Positions 34,125 through 43,309 of a stretch of 64,000 nt of DNA are shown piece after piece. The notes below the pieces were generated by a model, which made no database searches, was not told the origin of the DNA, and was given only the letters and a program-made list of their open reading frames with translations. The translations under genes were made by a program, and so were the position numbers. The stretch spans positions 434,001 through 498,000 of the forward strand of contig NZ_CP109450.1 of NCBI RefSeq assembly GCF_041438865.1, in the 5' to 3' direction. How positions within the stretch are numbered: the stretch's first letter is position 1; each line of letters opens with the position of its first letter. This stretch comes from Streptomyces sp. NBC_01471 (GTDB lineage Bacteria > Actinomycetota > Actinomycetes > Streptomycetales > Streptomycetaceae).

Positions 34125-35810
34125 TCAGGTCGCGGAGATGTACTGCCGCTCGGAGGCGACCGCCAGGTCCGCCTCGATCCGTGCGACCGCCGACGCCAGC
34201 GGAGGCAGCACGGTGTCGAGGAACTGCTGCCGGGTGGCGCGGCCCGCGTGCTGCGCGACGTTGACGGCCGCGACGGTGTGCCCCAGACGGTCCCTCAGCG
34301 GCATCGCGACGGAGCGCAGGCCCTCCTCCAACTCCTCGTCGACCAGCGCATGGCCGTCGCGGCCGACGGATTCGAGGATGTCCGCCAGGGCATCGGCCGT
34401 CGACACGGTGTGCCGGGTGAGCGGCTGGAAGTCGGTGCGCGCGAGACGGGTGGCCCGTTCCGGCGCGGGCAGGCCCGCGAGGAGGACCCGGCCCATCGAG
34501 GTCGCGTAGGCGGCGAACCGGGTGCCGACGGTGATGTCCACGCTCATGATCCGGGCGGTGGGCACCCGCTCCACATAGCGGATCTCGTCGCCCTCCAGCA
34601 CCGCTACGGACGCCGACTCGCGCACCTCACGGGTAAGTTCGGCGAGATGTGGCCGGACGATCTCACCGAAGGTCAGGCGGGACAGCCGGGCGTAGCCGAG
34701 TTCCAGTACGCGTGGCAGGAGGGCGAAGACGCCTCCTTCGGCGCGCACATAGCCCAGGTATTCCAGGGTGATGAGGGCGCGGCGCGCGCTGGCGCGCGGG
34801 AGAGCGGCGGCCCCGGCGACCGCCGTCAGGCTCAGTCCGCCCCGGGCCCGGCCCAGCACGCGCAGGACGGTGAGCCCCCTGGCCAGCGACTGGAGGAATT
34901 CCGGGCCCAGTTCCGCCTTGAGCCCGCCGTCCGCCTCTCCGGGGGCGAGGGTGGCGGGCTGCGGCCCGGGGCGGGACGGCGTACGCAGCGCCTCTTCCAT
35001 GGCTGCCGCGGCCCGCCGCAGACGTGGCAGGGCGTACTCGCGGAGCGACTGCGCGCTGTGGCGGCTGGTGTGGCTGACGACGCTCAGCGCGCAGACCGCT
35101 GCCCCGGTCCGGTCACGGACGGCGTGGGCCACGGCGACCAGACCGGGTTCGATGAACTGGTCGTCCAGGGACCAGCCGAGGCCTGCCGCCTCCCGGACGC
35201 GTGCGCCGAACGCCGCCTCGGCCAGGTCCGGATGCGACGACGCGACGCGGGGCGGCACGGCCGGGAACGCGGTGTCGAGCGGGTCCTCCCGGCGGCGGGC
35301 CAGCCAGCGCCCGCGGTCGGTCTCGTCCCATCCGGCGGCGAAGATCGCGCCGGGCGCGCAGCGCTCCGCGGGCAGCAGATCGCCGATCCGGAAGGCGAGT
35401 GACATGGCGCGCCTGCGGGTGGCCTGGGTGATGAAGCGGACCCCGTCACCGTCGGGTACGGCGATCGAGACGGACTCGTCCAGCTCGTCGGCGAGGGCGG
35501 CCGCGTAAGGCTCCAGCGCGTCGGGCAGGCCGCAGGAGGCGAGGTAGGCGTTGCCGAGCTCCATCAGCCGGGGGGCGAGCAGCAGGTCACGGCCATCGGA
35601 GCGGAGGTAGCCGAGCCGGACCAGCGTGATCGCGATCCGGTCGACGGTGGAACGCGCGAGCCCGGTCGTGCGGGCCAGATCGCTGGCGCGCTGGCGGGGG
35701 TCCGGTTCGGCGGCCATCGTGCGCAGCACGGTCAGGCCGCGCTCCAGCGGGCCGACCGCCTCACCGGGCGCGGCGAGTGCCGCTGCGGACTCCCGCATGG
35801 CCTGCGGCAT
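34125..35810 (-). CDS. Tandem IclR-family regulator of the pca genes (PcaR-like)
   Basis: A 561-aa protein holding two complete IclR modules in one chain: winged helix near residues 20-80 plus effector domain to ~250, then a second winged helix near 305-365 (LARGLTVLRVLGRARGGLSLTAVAG) plus effector domain. Normal IclR proteins have one module of ~250 aa. The ATG at 35810 has AAGGAGG. It is divergent from pcaI, whose promoter holds an IclR-type inverted repeat. By family precedent (PcaU, PcaR, PobR) it should respond to protocatechuate, beta-ketoadipate or 4-hydroxybenzoate. The two modules may sense two ligands or act as a covalent dimer. Confidence 0.88.
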   Translation of the reverse strand: MPQAMRESAAALAAPGEAVGPLERGLTVLRTMAAEPDPRQRASDLARTTGLARSTVDRIAITLVRLGYLRSDGRDLLLAPRLMELGNAYLASCGLPDALEPYAAALADELDESVSIAVPDGDGVRFITQATRRRAMSLAFRIGDLLPAERCAPGAIFAAGWDETDRGRWLARRREDPLDTAFPAVPPRVASSHPDLAEAAFGARVREAAGLGWSLDDQFIEPGLVAVAHAVRDRTGAAVCALSVVSHTSRHSAQSLREYALPRLRRAAAAMEEALRTPSRPGPQPATLAPGEADGGLKAELGPEFLQSLARGLTVLRVLGRARGGLSLTAVAGAAALPRASARRALITLEYLGYVRAEGGVFALLPRVLELGYARLSRLTFGEIVRPHLAELTREVRESASVAVLEGDEIRYVERVPTARIMSVDITVGTRFAAYATSMGRVLLAGLPAPERATRLARTDFQPLTRHTVSTADALADILESVGRDGHALVDEELEEGLRSVAMPLRDRLGHTVAAVNVAQHAGRATRQQFLDTVLPPLASAVARIEADLAVASERQYISAT

Positions 35811-35872
35811 GGGCCTTACCTCCTTGGAGCGGTCACCGGACGGTGACGCTGGGAAAACCGTACCCGGAGGCG

Positions 35873-35941
35873 TTGACACGGCCGAAAGCTCGGCGGAGAC
35901 TCAAGCCCAGGCGATTCTGAACAAAAGTTCATTGGGCGAAC
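35873..35941 (+). promoter_or_regulatory. pcaI promoter and three-half-site IclR operator
   Basis: TTGACA (35873-35878) and GAGACT (35896-35901) are 17 bp apart. From 35918 follow TGAAC, 4 bp, GTTCA, 5 bp, CGAAC (to 35941). The same TTGACACGG, 14 bp, GAGACTC block and the same three half-sites with equal spacing precede pcaF (55750-55819). Two inverted sites plus one direct half-site is the layout known for PcaU and PobR. Confidence 0.75.
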
Positions 35942-35952
35942 AGGGGCTTTGC

Positions 35953-36735
35953 ATGGACAAGTTGACGGCGACCGCCGGTGAAGCGGTGGCGGACATCCCG
36001 GATGGCGCGTCCCTCGCGGTCGGCGGATTCGGGCTGAGCGGAGTTCCGGACGTGCTGATCCAGGCCCTGTACGCCAGGGGCTCGACCGGGCTCAGCGTCG
36101 TCTCGAACAACTGCGGCGTGGACGGCGGAGGCCTCGGCACTCTGCTCGCGGCCGGGCGGATCGCCCGGGTGACCGGCAGCTATGTCGGCGGGAACAAGGA
36201 GTTCGCCCGCCGCTATCTCGGTGGCGAGCTGGAGCTCGAACTCGCGCCCCAGGGGACCCTGGCCGAGCGGCTGCGGGCCGGCGGCTGCGGCATTCCGGCG
36301 TTCTTCACTCCGGCGGGTGTCGGCACACAGGTCGCCGAGGGCGGGCTGCCCTGGCGGTACGCCCCCGACGGCGGCGTCTCGGTGGCTTCCCCGCCCAAGG
36401 AGGTGCGTACGTACGACGGCCACGACTACGTACTGGAACGCGCCATCACCACCGACTTCGCCCTGGTGCGCGCCGCCCGCGGCGACCGGCACGGCAACCT
36501 GGTCTTCAACAAGGCGGCCCGCAACTTCAACCCGCTCGCCGCGATGGCCGGGCGGATCACCATCGCCGAGGTCGAGCAGCTGGTCGAGCCGGGCGCGATC
36601 GGACCCGACGAGGTCCATGTCCCCGGCGTGTTCGTCCAGCGCGTGGTCGCGCTGACCCCGGCGCAGGCAGCCGACAAGGGCGTCGAACGACGGACCGTCG
36701 CGGTGTCCGCCGCCCCGGGCACGGGGCGCGGCTGA
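35953..36735 (+). CDS. pcaI: 3-oxoadipate CoA-transferase, alpha subunit
   Basis: A 260-aa subunit that, with PcaJ, moves CoA from succinyl-CoA to beta-ketoadipate, the penultimate step of aromatic acid breakdown. It is typical of class I CoA-transferases: [16 protein letters not shown] near residue 22 and [13 protein letters not shown] near 115. The ATG at 35953 is the first gene after the regulated promoter. Its stop shares a base with the pcaJ start (TGATG). Confidence 0.93.
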   Translation: MDKLTATAGEAVADIPDGASLAVGGFGLSGVPDVLIQALYARGSTGLSVVSNNCGVDGGGLGTLLAAGRIARVTGSYVGGNKEFARRYLGGELELELAPQGTLAERLRAGGCGIPAFFTPAGVGTQVAEGGLPWRYAPDGGVSVASPPKEVRTYDGHDYVLERAITTDFALVRAARGDRHGNLVFNKAARNFNPLAAMAGRITIAEVEQLVEPGAIGPDEVHVPGVFVQRVVALTPAQAADKGVERRTVAVSAAPGTGRG

Positions 36736-37388
36736 TGGCCTGGACACGGAACGAGATGGCGGCGCGCGCCGCGCGCGAACTCCGGGACGGCTCCTACGCC
36801 AACCTCGGCATCGGCCTTCCGACGCTGGTGCCCAACTTCCTGCCCGCAGGGGTCGACGTGGTGCTCCACTCGGAGAACGGGCTGCTGGGCGTCGGCCCGT
36901 ACCCGGCCGACGACGAAGTCGACCCCGACCTCATCAACGCGGGCAAGGAGACCGTCACCGTGCTTCCGGGGGCGAGCTTCTTCGACTCCGCGCTCTCCTT
37001 CGGCATGATCCGCGGCGGCCACATCGACGTCGCGGTCCTCGGCGCGATGCAGGTGTCCGCCGCCGGGGACCTCGCCAACTGGGCCGTTCCCGGAAAGATG
37101 ATCAAGGGGATGGGCGGTGCGATGGACCTCGTCCACGGCGCCCGTACGGTCATCGTCCTGATGGAGCACACGGCCAAGGACGGCTCAGCGAAGATCCTCC
37201 CGGAGTGCACACTGCCGCTGACCGGCCGCCACTGCGTCGACCGGATCATCACCGACCTCGCCGTCATCGACGTGACCGGCGACGGCCTCGCCCTGGTCGA
37301 GACGGCCCCGGGCGTGAGCCCCGGTGAGGTCCTGGCCCGCACGGCCGCACCCGTACGCCTCCCGTCCGACCGCACGGCGGCCCGCTGA
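36735..37388 (+). CDS. pcaJ: 3-oxoadipate CoA-transferase, beta subunit
   Basis: A 217-aa partner of PcaI. It carries the catalytic glutamate in the conserved [13 protein letters not shown] and the [21 protein letters not shown] segment of the family (here [19 protein letters not shown]). It starts and ends in TGATG overlaps with pcaI and pcaH, so the three are tightly coupled. Confidence 0.94.
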   Translation: MAWTRNEMAARAARELRDGSYANLGIGLPTLVPNFLPAGVDVVLHSENGLLGVGPYPADDEVDPDLINAGKETVTVLPGASFFDSALSFGMIRGGHIDVAVLGAMQVSAAGDLANWAVPGKMIKGMGGAMDLVHGARTVIVLMEHTAKDGSAKILPECTLPLTGRHCVDRIITDLAVIDVTGDGLALVETAPGVSPGEVLARTAAPVRLPSDRTAAR

Positions 37389-38221
37389 TGGCCGGCCGGC
37401 GCACCGCTGCCCGGGAGGACCCCAAGGCTGTCCCGCCATCCCCGGTACCGGAAAGGCAACCGTCCGCCATGTCGCCCACCCAGTCCGACATTTCCCGCGA
37501 GATCGACCAGGAGTACGAGGCGTACGTCAGTGGCGGCACGGTCCGGCACCACCCCTCCCGCGGCTACGCGCCCTACCGCAGCACCGTGCTGCGCCACCCC
37601 CGGCAGCCCCTGACCGCCGTGCGGGACCCGGAGGCCGTGGAGTTGTCGGGTCCCGCCTTCGGCGTCACGGATGTCACAGCGCTGGACGCCGACCTGACGC
37701 GGCAGCACCCCGGCGAGCCGCTGGGCGAGCGGATCACCGTCACCGGCCGTGTCCTCGACCGTTCCAGCCGCCCGGTGTGCGGCCAGCTGGTGGAGATATG
37801 GCAGGCCAACGCCTCCGGGCGCTACGCCCACCAGGGCGACCGGCACCCGGCGCCGCTCGACCCCCACTTCACCGGGGCGGGCCGCTGTCTGACGAGCGAC
37901 CAGGGCCGGTACTCCTTCACCACGGTCAAACCCGGTGCCTACCCCTGGCGCAACCACGCCAACGCCTGGCGCCCGGCGCACATCCACTTCTCGCTCTTCG
38001 GCAGCGCCTTCACCCAGCGGCTGGTCACCCAGATGTACTTCCCCGGCGACCCGCTCCTCGCCTACGACCCCATCCTGCAGTCCGTCACCGACGACGAAGC
38101 CCGGGGGCGACTGGTCGCCCGGTACGACCACGGACTGTCCCGCCCGGAACAGTCGCTCGGCTACCACTGGGACATCGTCCTCGACGGCCCCGCCGCCACC
38201 TGGACCGAGGAGGGCCGATGA
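37388..38221 (+). CDS. pcaH: Protocatechuate 3,4-dioxygenase, beta subunit
   Basis: A 277-aa iron-containing subunit that opens the protocatechuate ring to 3-carboxy-cis,cis-muconate. The non-heme Fe(III) site region is seen in YAPYRSTVLRHP and in the HANAWRPAHIHFSLFG strand (Tyr and His ligands). The start used is the ATG at 37388 in the TGATG overlap; an internal ATG at 37469 (MSPTQSD) would give a 250-aa form nearer to usual size and cannot be excluded. Confidence 0.93.
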   Translation: MAGRRTAAREDPKAVPPSPVPERQPSAMSPTQSDISREIDQEYEAYVSGGTVRHHPSRGYAPYRSTVLRHPRQPLTAVRDPEAVELSGPAFGVTDVTALDADLTRQHPGEPLGERITVTGRVLDRSSRPVCGQLVEIWQANASGRYAHQGDRHPAPLDPHFTGAGRCLTSDQGRYSFTTVKPGAYPWRNHANAWRPAHIHFSLFGSAFTQRLVTQMYFPGDPLLAYDPILQSVTDDEARGRLVARYDHGLSRPEQSLGYHWDIVLDGPAATWTEEGR

Positions 38222-38778
38222 CCGTGCTCCCCACCCCATCGCAGACCGTGGGCCCCTTCTACGGTTACGCGCTGCCGTTCCCCGGCGGCGGCGAGATCGC
38301 CCCGGCCGGACACCCGGGCACGATCACCGTCCACGGCCACGTCCTCGACGGCGCCGGGGAGCCGGTCCCCGACGCGGTACTGGAGTTCTGGCAGCCCGCA
38401 CCCGACGGTTCACGGACCGGGGCTCCGGGGTCGATGCGCCGTGATCCGGTGACCGGCGGCCATCTCGGCCGTGACGGTCTCACCTTCACCGGCTTCGGCC
38501 GGGTGGCCACCGACGCCGACGGCCGGTGGGTGGTGCGCACCCTGCCGCCGGGCGGCGTCCCGTACCTGTCCGTCTGCGTCTTCGCCCGCGGACTGCTGCA
38601 CCACCTGTACACCCGCGTCTACCTCCCCGGGGATTCCGCCGGGGCCGACCCCCTGCTCGCCTCCCTCGAACCGGACCGCCGGCGGACCCTGGTCGCCGTC
38701 GAAGCGGCGCCACGTACCTACCGCTTCGACATCCGCCTCCAGGGCGCCGAGGAGACGGTCTTCCTTGACTTCCGCTGA
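38218..38778 (+). CDS. pcaG: Protocatechuate 3,4-dioxygenase, alpha subunit
   Basis: A 186-aa non-catalytic alpha subunit that forms the (alpha-beta) pair with PcaH. It begins PTPSQTVGPFYGYALP, the family's N-terminal arm, and contains LEFWQPAPDG and RVYLPGD. The ATGA overlap with pcaH gives 1:1 coupling. Confidence 0.93.
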   Translation: MTVLPTPSQTVGPFYGYALPFPGGGEIAPAGHPGTITVHGHVLDGAGEPVPDAVLEFWQPAPDGSRTGAPGSMRRDPVTGGHLGRDGLTFTGFGRVATDADGRWVVRTLPPGGVPYLSVCVFARGLLHHLYTRVYLPGDSAGADPLLASLEPDRRRTLVAVEAAPRTYRFDIRLQGAEETVFLDFR

Positions 38779-38800
38779 ACAGCCCACCGGTGAGGCCGGC

Positions 38801-40180
38801 ATGTGCGAGGACCCGGGCGAGCGGGCCGCGGCCGATGTGGGCCTGCTCGACCCGGTGCGGGCCGGGTCGCCCACCGAGGCGGCCACCGGCGACCGCGCCC
38901 TTCTGCAGGCGATGCTCGACGCCGAAGCGGCGCTGGCCCGCGCGCAGGCGGCGCTGGGCCACGCACCGGCGCGGGCCGCGGCCGAGATCTCGGCCGCGGC
39001 CCGCGCCGAGCGGTTCGACGTCCGCGACCTCGCGCTGCGCGCCCGCCGGGGCGGCAATCCGGTCATCCCGCTCGTCGCCGACCTCACCGCCGCCGTGTCC
39101 GGCGAGGCCGCACCGTACGTGCACCGGGGCGCCACCAGTCAGGACATCCTCGACACGGCGGCCATGCTGGCCGTGGCCCGCAGCCTGCCGGTCATCATCG
39201 GGGACCTGCACCGGACGGCCCGCGCGCTCGGGCGGTCGGCCGCCGCGCACCGGGCGACCCCGATGGCCGGCCGCACCCTCACCCAGCACGCCGTGCCCAC
39301 CACCTTCGGGCTCAAGGCGGCAGGCTGGCGCAGTCTCGTACTGGACGCCGCGGACCGGCTGTCCGCCCTGCGGCCACCGGCCCAGCTCGGCGGCGCCGCG
39401 GGCACCCTGGCCGCCTTCGATGTGCTGGCCGACGAGCCCGGAAGCGGCCTCCGGCTGCCCGCCGCCTTCGCCGGTGAACTCGGTCTGGCCACACCCGTCC
39501 TGCCCTGGCACACCCTGCGCACCCCGGTCGCGGACGCGGGCGGGGCGCTCGCCTTCACGACGGGCGCACTCGGCAAGCTCGCCGCAGACGTGCTCGTGCT
39601 CTCGCGCACCGAGATCGGTGAACTGGCCGAGGGCGGCGGGGGCGGATCGTCCGCGATGCCGCACAAGAGCAACCCTGTCCGGGCCGCCCTGATCGCGTCC
39701 GCGGCCCGCAGAGCGCCGGCTCTCGCCTCCGTACTGCTGGGCTCGCTGGCCGCCGAGGACGAACGGCCCGCCGGTGCCTGGCACGCCGAGTGGCAGCCCC
39801 TGCGCGATCTGCTCCGCCTGACCGGCGGGGCAGCCCGGCTCGCCGCCGAACTCACCGAGGGCATCGTCGTGTTCCCCGATCGGATGGCCGGGAACCTCCG
39901 CCTCACGCGGGGCCTGGTGGTCAGCGAACGGATCGCCGCCGGGCTGGGCCGTCTGCTCGGCCGCGGCCCGGCCGGAGAGCTGCTCACCCGCGCCGCCCAC
40001 CGGGCTGCCGCCGGCTCGCTCAGCCTGGTGGACGCGCTACGGGACGAGCCCGTCCTCAAGGGCCTGATCAGCGACGACGAACTCCGCGAACTCACCGACC
40101 CGGCCCGGTACTCCGGCTCCGCCGCCGACCTGGCCGACCACGCACTGCGGCGCACGCCCGCCGGAAGGACCCAGCCGTGA
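38801..40180 (+). CDS. pcaB: 3-carboxy-cis,cis-muconate cycloisomerase
   Basis: A 459-aa member of the fumarase/argininosuccinate lyase superfamily with the signature GGSSAMPHKSNPVRA and the upstream HRGATSQDILDTA. It lactonises carboxymuconate to gamma-carboxymuconolactone. The ATG at 38801 is preferred (GTGAGG upstream); a TTG at 38765 would overlap pcaG by 14 bp. The 3' end overlaps pcaL as GTGA. Confidence 0.92.
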   Translation: MCEDPGERAAADVGLLDPVRAGSPTEAATGDRALLQAMLDAEAALARAQAALGHAPARAAAEISAAARAERFDVRDLALRARRGGNPVIPLVADLTAAVSGEAAPYVHRGATSQDILDTAAMLAVARSLPVIIGDLHRTARALGRSAAAHRATPMAGRTLTQHAVPTTFGLKAAGWRSLVLDAADRLSALRPPAQLGGAAGTLAAFDVLADEPGSGLRLPAAFAGELGLATPVLPWHTLRTPVADAGGALAFTTGALGKLAADVLVLSRTEIGELAEGGGGGSSAMPHKSNPVRAALIASAARRAPALASVLLGSLAAEDERPAGAWHAEWQPLRDLLRLTGGAARLAAELTEGIVVFPDRMAGNLRLTRGLVVSERIAAGLGRLLGRGPAGELLTRAAHRAAAGSLSLVDALRDEPVLKGLISDDELRELTDPARYSGSAADLADHALRRTPAGRTQP

Positions 40181-41337
40181 ACCGTCTTCCCCACCACCTG
40201 CTCGACGGGCCGGCCGACGGCGCTCCGCTCATTCTCGGGCCGTCGCTGGGCACCTCGGTATCCGTCTGGGCGGCCCAGGCCGCCGCCCTGTCCCGTACCC
40301 ACCGGGTGCTCCGCTTCGATCTGCCCGGCCACGGCGGCTCCCCCGCCGAACTGCTCCCGCAGGACGGGTCCGCCACTGTCGGCGTCCTGGCCGGACTCGT
40401 ACTGCGGCTGGCCGACGCCCGGGGCTGGGAACGCTTCGGGTACGCGGGGATCTCACTCGGCGGAGCCGTCGGCGCGTACCTCGCGGTGCACCACCCGGAG
40501 CGGATCGGGACCCTCGCGCTGGTGTGCTCGTCCGCCCGCTTCGGCGACCCGGCAGGCTGGCGGGAGCGCGCCGCCGAGGTCAGGGCGGAAGGGACCGGGG
40601 CGCTCGCGCCGGGTGCGCCCGGCCGCTGGTTCACCCCGGCATTCGCCGGATCGACCACCGCCGCCAGTACGGTCGCAGACCTGCGCGGTACCGACCCCGG
40701 CGGGTACGCGGCCTGCTGCGACGCGCTGGCAGCGTACGACCTGCGGGGCGAACTCCACCGCATCCGTGCACCCGCCCTCGTGATCGCCGGGCGCGAGGAC
40801 CCCGCGACTCCCCCGGCCCATGCCAGGGAACTCGCCGACGGGATCTCCGGTGCGACGCTGCTCGAACTGCCGGGCGCCTCCCACCTCGCCCCGGTCGAAC
40901 AGCCGCAGCCCGTACTCGCCGCGCTCCAGGCCCACTTCGCCGCCCCACCGCACGACGACGACACGCGCCGCGCCGCGGGGGCCGCTGTCCGCAGGGCCGT
41001 GCTGGGTGATACCCATGTGGACCGGGCCGCCGAACGCAGCACGCCGTTCACCGCCGCGTTCCAGGACCTCATCACCCGCTACGCCTGGGGCGAGATCTGG
41101 ACCCGGCCCGGCCTGGACCGGCGCACGCGCAGCTGCATCACCCTCACCGCGCTGGTCGCCCACGGCCAGCTGGACGAGCTGGCGATGCATGTCGGAGCGG
41201 CGATCCGCAACGGCCTCACCCGCGGCGAGATCGAGGAGGTCCTGCTCCAGAGCGCCGTCTACTGCGGCGTCCCCGCCGCCAACGCGGCCTTCGCCACCGC
41301 ACAGCGCGTCCTGGCGGAGCTCGACCGGACCGGCTGA
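40177..41337 (+). CDS. pcaL: PcaL: fused enol-lactone hydrolase and gamma-carboxymuconolactone decarboxylase
   Basis: A 386-aa fusion of PcaD and PcaC. Residues ~1-255 are an alpha/beta hydrolase with nucleophile Ser in GISLGGAVG, an Asp in REDPATPP, and His in ASHLAPVEQP. Residues ~265-385 are the carboxymuconolactone decarboxylase domain (ITRYAWGEIWTRPGLDRRTR). The two catalyse consecutive steps to beta-ketoadipate. The fusion is characteristic of Streptomyces and Rhodococcus. GTG 40177 overlaps the pcaB stop. Confidence 0.94.
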   Translation: MNRLPHHLLDGPADGAPLILGPSLGTSVSVWAAQAAALSRTHRVLRFDLPGHGGSPAELLPQDGSATVGVLAGLVLRLADARGWERFGYAGISLGGAVGAYLAVHHPERIGTLALVCSSARFGDPAGWRERAAEVRAEGTGALAPGAPGRWFTPAFAGSTTAASTVADLRGTDPGGYAACCDALAAYDLRGELHRIRAPALVIAGREDPATPPAHARELADGISGATLLELPGASHLAPVEQPQPVLAALQAHFAAPPHDDDTRRAAGAAVRRAVLGDTHVDRAAERSTPFTAAFQDLITRYAWGEIWTRPGLDRRTRSCITLTALVAHGQLDELAMHVGAAIRNGLTRGEIEEVLLQSAVYCGVPAANAAFATAQRVLAELDRTG

Positions 41338-41358
41338 CGCCACCTCGCTCCTCCTGCC

Positions 41359-41400
41359 CTCCACCGCACCTCTCCACCTCTGCCTCCACCGCACCTCTCC
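41359..41400. repeat. Pyrimidine-rich direct repeat between pcaL and pobA
   Basis: CTCCACCGCACCTCTCC occurs at 41359-41375 and 41384-41400 (25-bp period) inside a 75-nt pyrimidine-rich leader of pobA. Function unknown; possibly a leader element or slippage product. Confidence 0.6.
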
Positions 41401-41415
41401 GTCCCAGGAGTCCGT

Positions 41416-42591
41416 ATGCGCACACGCGTCGGGATCATCGGCGCCGGCCCGGCCGGCCTGCTGCTGTCCCATCTGCTCCACCGCCAGGGCATCGACACGG
41501 TCGTCCTGGAACTCCGCACCCGGGAACACGTCGAGCAGCGCCAGCGCGCCGGCATTCTCGAACACGGCACCGTAGAGGTGCTGCGCGCCTCGGGGGCCGG
41601 GGCGCGGATGGACCGCCAGGGCATCCCGCACCGGGGCGTGGAGCTCCGGTTCGACCGCCGGTCCCACCGCATCGACCTCGCCGCCGGCAGCGGGGGGCGG
41701 TCGGTGATGGTCTACGCGCAGACCGAGGTGGTCAAGGACCTCATCGCACTGCGCGAACAGGCAGGCGGCGCCGTGCTGTTCGAGGCCGAGGCGCTCTCCG
41801 TCGGCGGGACCGACACCACGGCCCCTGCCATCCGCTACCGCCACGAGGGGGCCGAACACACCCTGGACTGCGATGTCGTCGTCGCCTGCGACGGCTTTCA
41901 CGGCGTCGGGCGCCGCTCCGTGCCCGAGGGCGTGCTCACCGTCTCGGAGCGCACCTACCCGTTCGCCTGGCTCGGCATCCTGGCCGATGTGCCGCCCTCC
42001 TGCGACGAGCTGATCTACGCCCGTCACGAGCGCGGTTTCGCCCTACACAGCATGCGGTCCCCCCACGTCAGCCGCCTCTACCTGCAGGTCGATCCGTCGG
42101 ACAGCACGGACAACTGGCCGGACGAGCGGATCTGGGACGAACTCGACGCCCGCTTCGAGACCGACGGCGACTGGAAGCTCGGGCGCGGCCCCATCACCGA
42201 GAAGGGCATCACCCCGATGCGCAGCTTCGTGGCGGAACCCATGCGCCACGGCCGCCTGTTCCTGGCCGGCGACGCGGCCCACATCGTTCCGCCCACCGGC
42301 GCCAAGGGCCTCAACCTCGCGGTCGCCGACGTCACCCTGCTGGCGCGCGCCCTCACCCAGTGGCACACCCACCAGGACGAGACCCTGCTCGACGCGTACT
42401 CCGAGACGGCGCTGCGCCGCGTCTGGCGGGCCGAGCACTTCTCGTACACGATGACCGGCCTGCTGCACACGGACCCCGCTGCCACCGAATTCGACCGCCG
42501 GCTCCAGCTCTCCCACCTCCGTTACCTCACCTCGTCCGACGCGGCGTCGGCCTCACTCGCCGAGAACTACACCGGGCTGCCCGTCGTCTGA
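41416..42591 (+). CDS. pobA: 4-hydroxybenzoate 3-monooxygenase
   Basis: A 391-aa FAD hydroxylase making protocatechuate from 4-hydroxybenzoate, thereby feeding pcaHG. It shows the GxGxxG motif (IGAGPAGLLLSHLL), the PobA-type QRQRAGILEHGTVEVL segment near residue 40, CDGFHGVGRRSVP and GDAAHIVPPTGAKGLNLAVADV. AGGAG precedes the ATG. It is the last gene of the cluster, after a 78-bp repeat-bearing gap, probably transcribed with it. Confidence 0.95.
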   Translation: MRTRVGIIGAGPAGLLLSHLLHRQGIDTVVLELRTREHVEQRQRAGILEHGTVEVLRASGAGARMDRQGIPHRGVELRFDRRSHRIDLAAGSGGRSVMVYAQTEVVKDLIALREQAGGAVLFEAEALSVGGTDTTAPAIRYRHEGAEHTLDCDVVVACDGFHGVGRRSVPEGVLTVSERTYPFAWLGILADVPPSCDELIYARHERGFALHSMRSPHVSRLYLQVDPSDSTDNWPDERIWDELDARFETDGDWKLGRGPITEKGITPMRSFVAEPMRHGRLFLAGDAAHIVPPTGAKGLNLAVADVTLLARALTQWHTHQDETLLDAYSETALRRVWRAEHFSYTMTGLLHTDPAATEFDRRLQLSHLRYLTSSDAASASLAENYTGLPVV

Positions 42592-42676
42592 CAGCGGCGC
42601 CGCCGTCACAGGGGAATTCGCCGAGGGCGGAACGCCACCGGCAGCCTGCCGGGCGCGGGGCTCCTAGGCTGAAGAG

Positions 42677-43222
42677 GTGAGCAGCCACGCGCCGAACCAA
42701 GCCCGCGTCCTTCCTCTGCGCCCGGTTGCAGCCGCCGCTGCGCCGGTCCCGCAGGCCGAGACGAAAGAGCCCCTGTGGCGGGACGTCGTGGGAGACGTCC
42801 TGCGCCGCGAGCGACTCGCGCAGGAGCGCACGCTGAAGGATGTGGCCGACGCGGCCAGAATCTCGATGCCGTACCTCTCCGAGCTGGAGCGCGGCCGCAA
42901 GGAGGCCTCGTCCGAGGTCCTCGCCGCTGCCGCCCGTGCGCTCGGTCTCGGCCTCGGCGATCTGCTCGCCCGGGGCCAGCGCGAACTGGCCCGCCACGCC
43001 CGGCCACGGCCTGCCGGGCCCCGTGCCGCACCCGCGCCTGCCACCACGGCGCGCGGCCTGGCCGCCGGGCGGTCCCCCGCCCGCGCCGGGGAGGACGGTG
43101 CGGCGGTGTCCGTGGCGGAGCTGAGCTCCCGCCGCACGGCGGTCGCGCCGGTCGTCGCCCCCGCCGTTCCTCCGGTCGCCTCCTTGGTCTCGCGCCGGGG
43201 TGAAGTGCGCCTGGCCGCCTGA
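42677..43222 (+). CDS. popR: PopR/ClgR-type XRE activator of clpP genes
   Basis: A 181-aa regulator with a Cro/XRE helix-turn-helix (RTLKDVADAARISMPYLSELERGRKEASSEV, residues ~52-82) nearly identical in layout to ClgR and PopR. The C-terminus ends RLAA, the kind of Ala tail that makes PopR a ClpP substrate in S. lividans. The GTG at 42677 is 6 nt from TAGGCT (42665-42670), so it is likely leaderless. It converges on the clpP pair, which it should activate. Confidence 0.82.
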   Translation: MSSHAPNQARVLPLRPVAAAAAPVPQAETKEPLWRDVVGDVLRRERLAQERTLKDVADAARISMPYLSELERGRKEASSEVLAAAARALGLGLGDLLARGQRELARHARPRPAGPRAAPAPATTARGLAAGRSPARAGEDGAAVSVAELSSRRTAVAPVVAPAVPPVASLVSRRGEVRLAA

Positions 43223-43309
43223 GGATTCAGCCATCGGAAGGACCGGATGGGGGGCGCGGCCCGCGCCCCCCATCCGGCCTCTCCCCCGCCGGTCCCGGCC
43301 CCCGGTCTG

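Noticed and set aside
37388..37468. Removal of the first 27 codons of pcaH
   Set aside because: The internal ATG at 37469 gives a more typical length but no better ribosome site; the TGATG coupling with pcaJ favours the first start, so the longer form was kept with a note.
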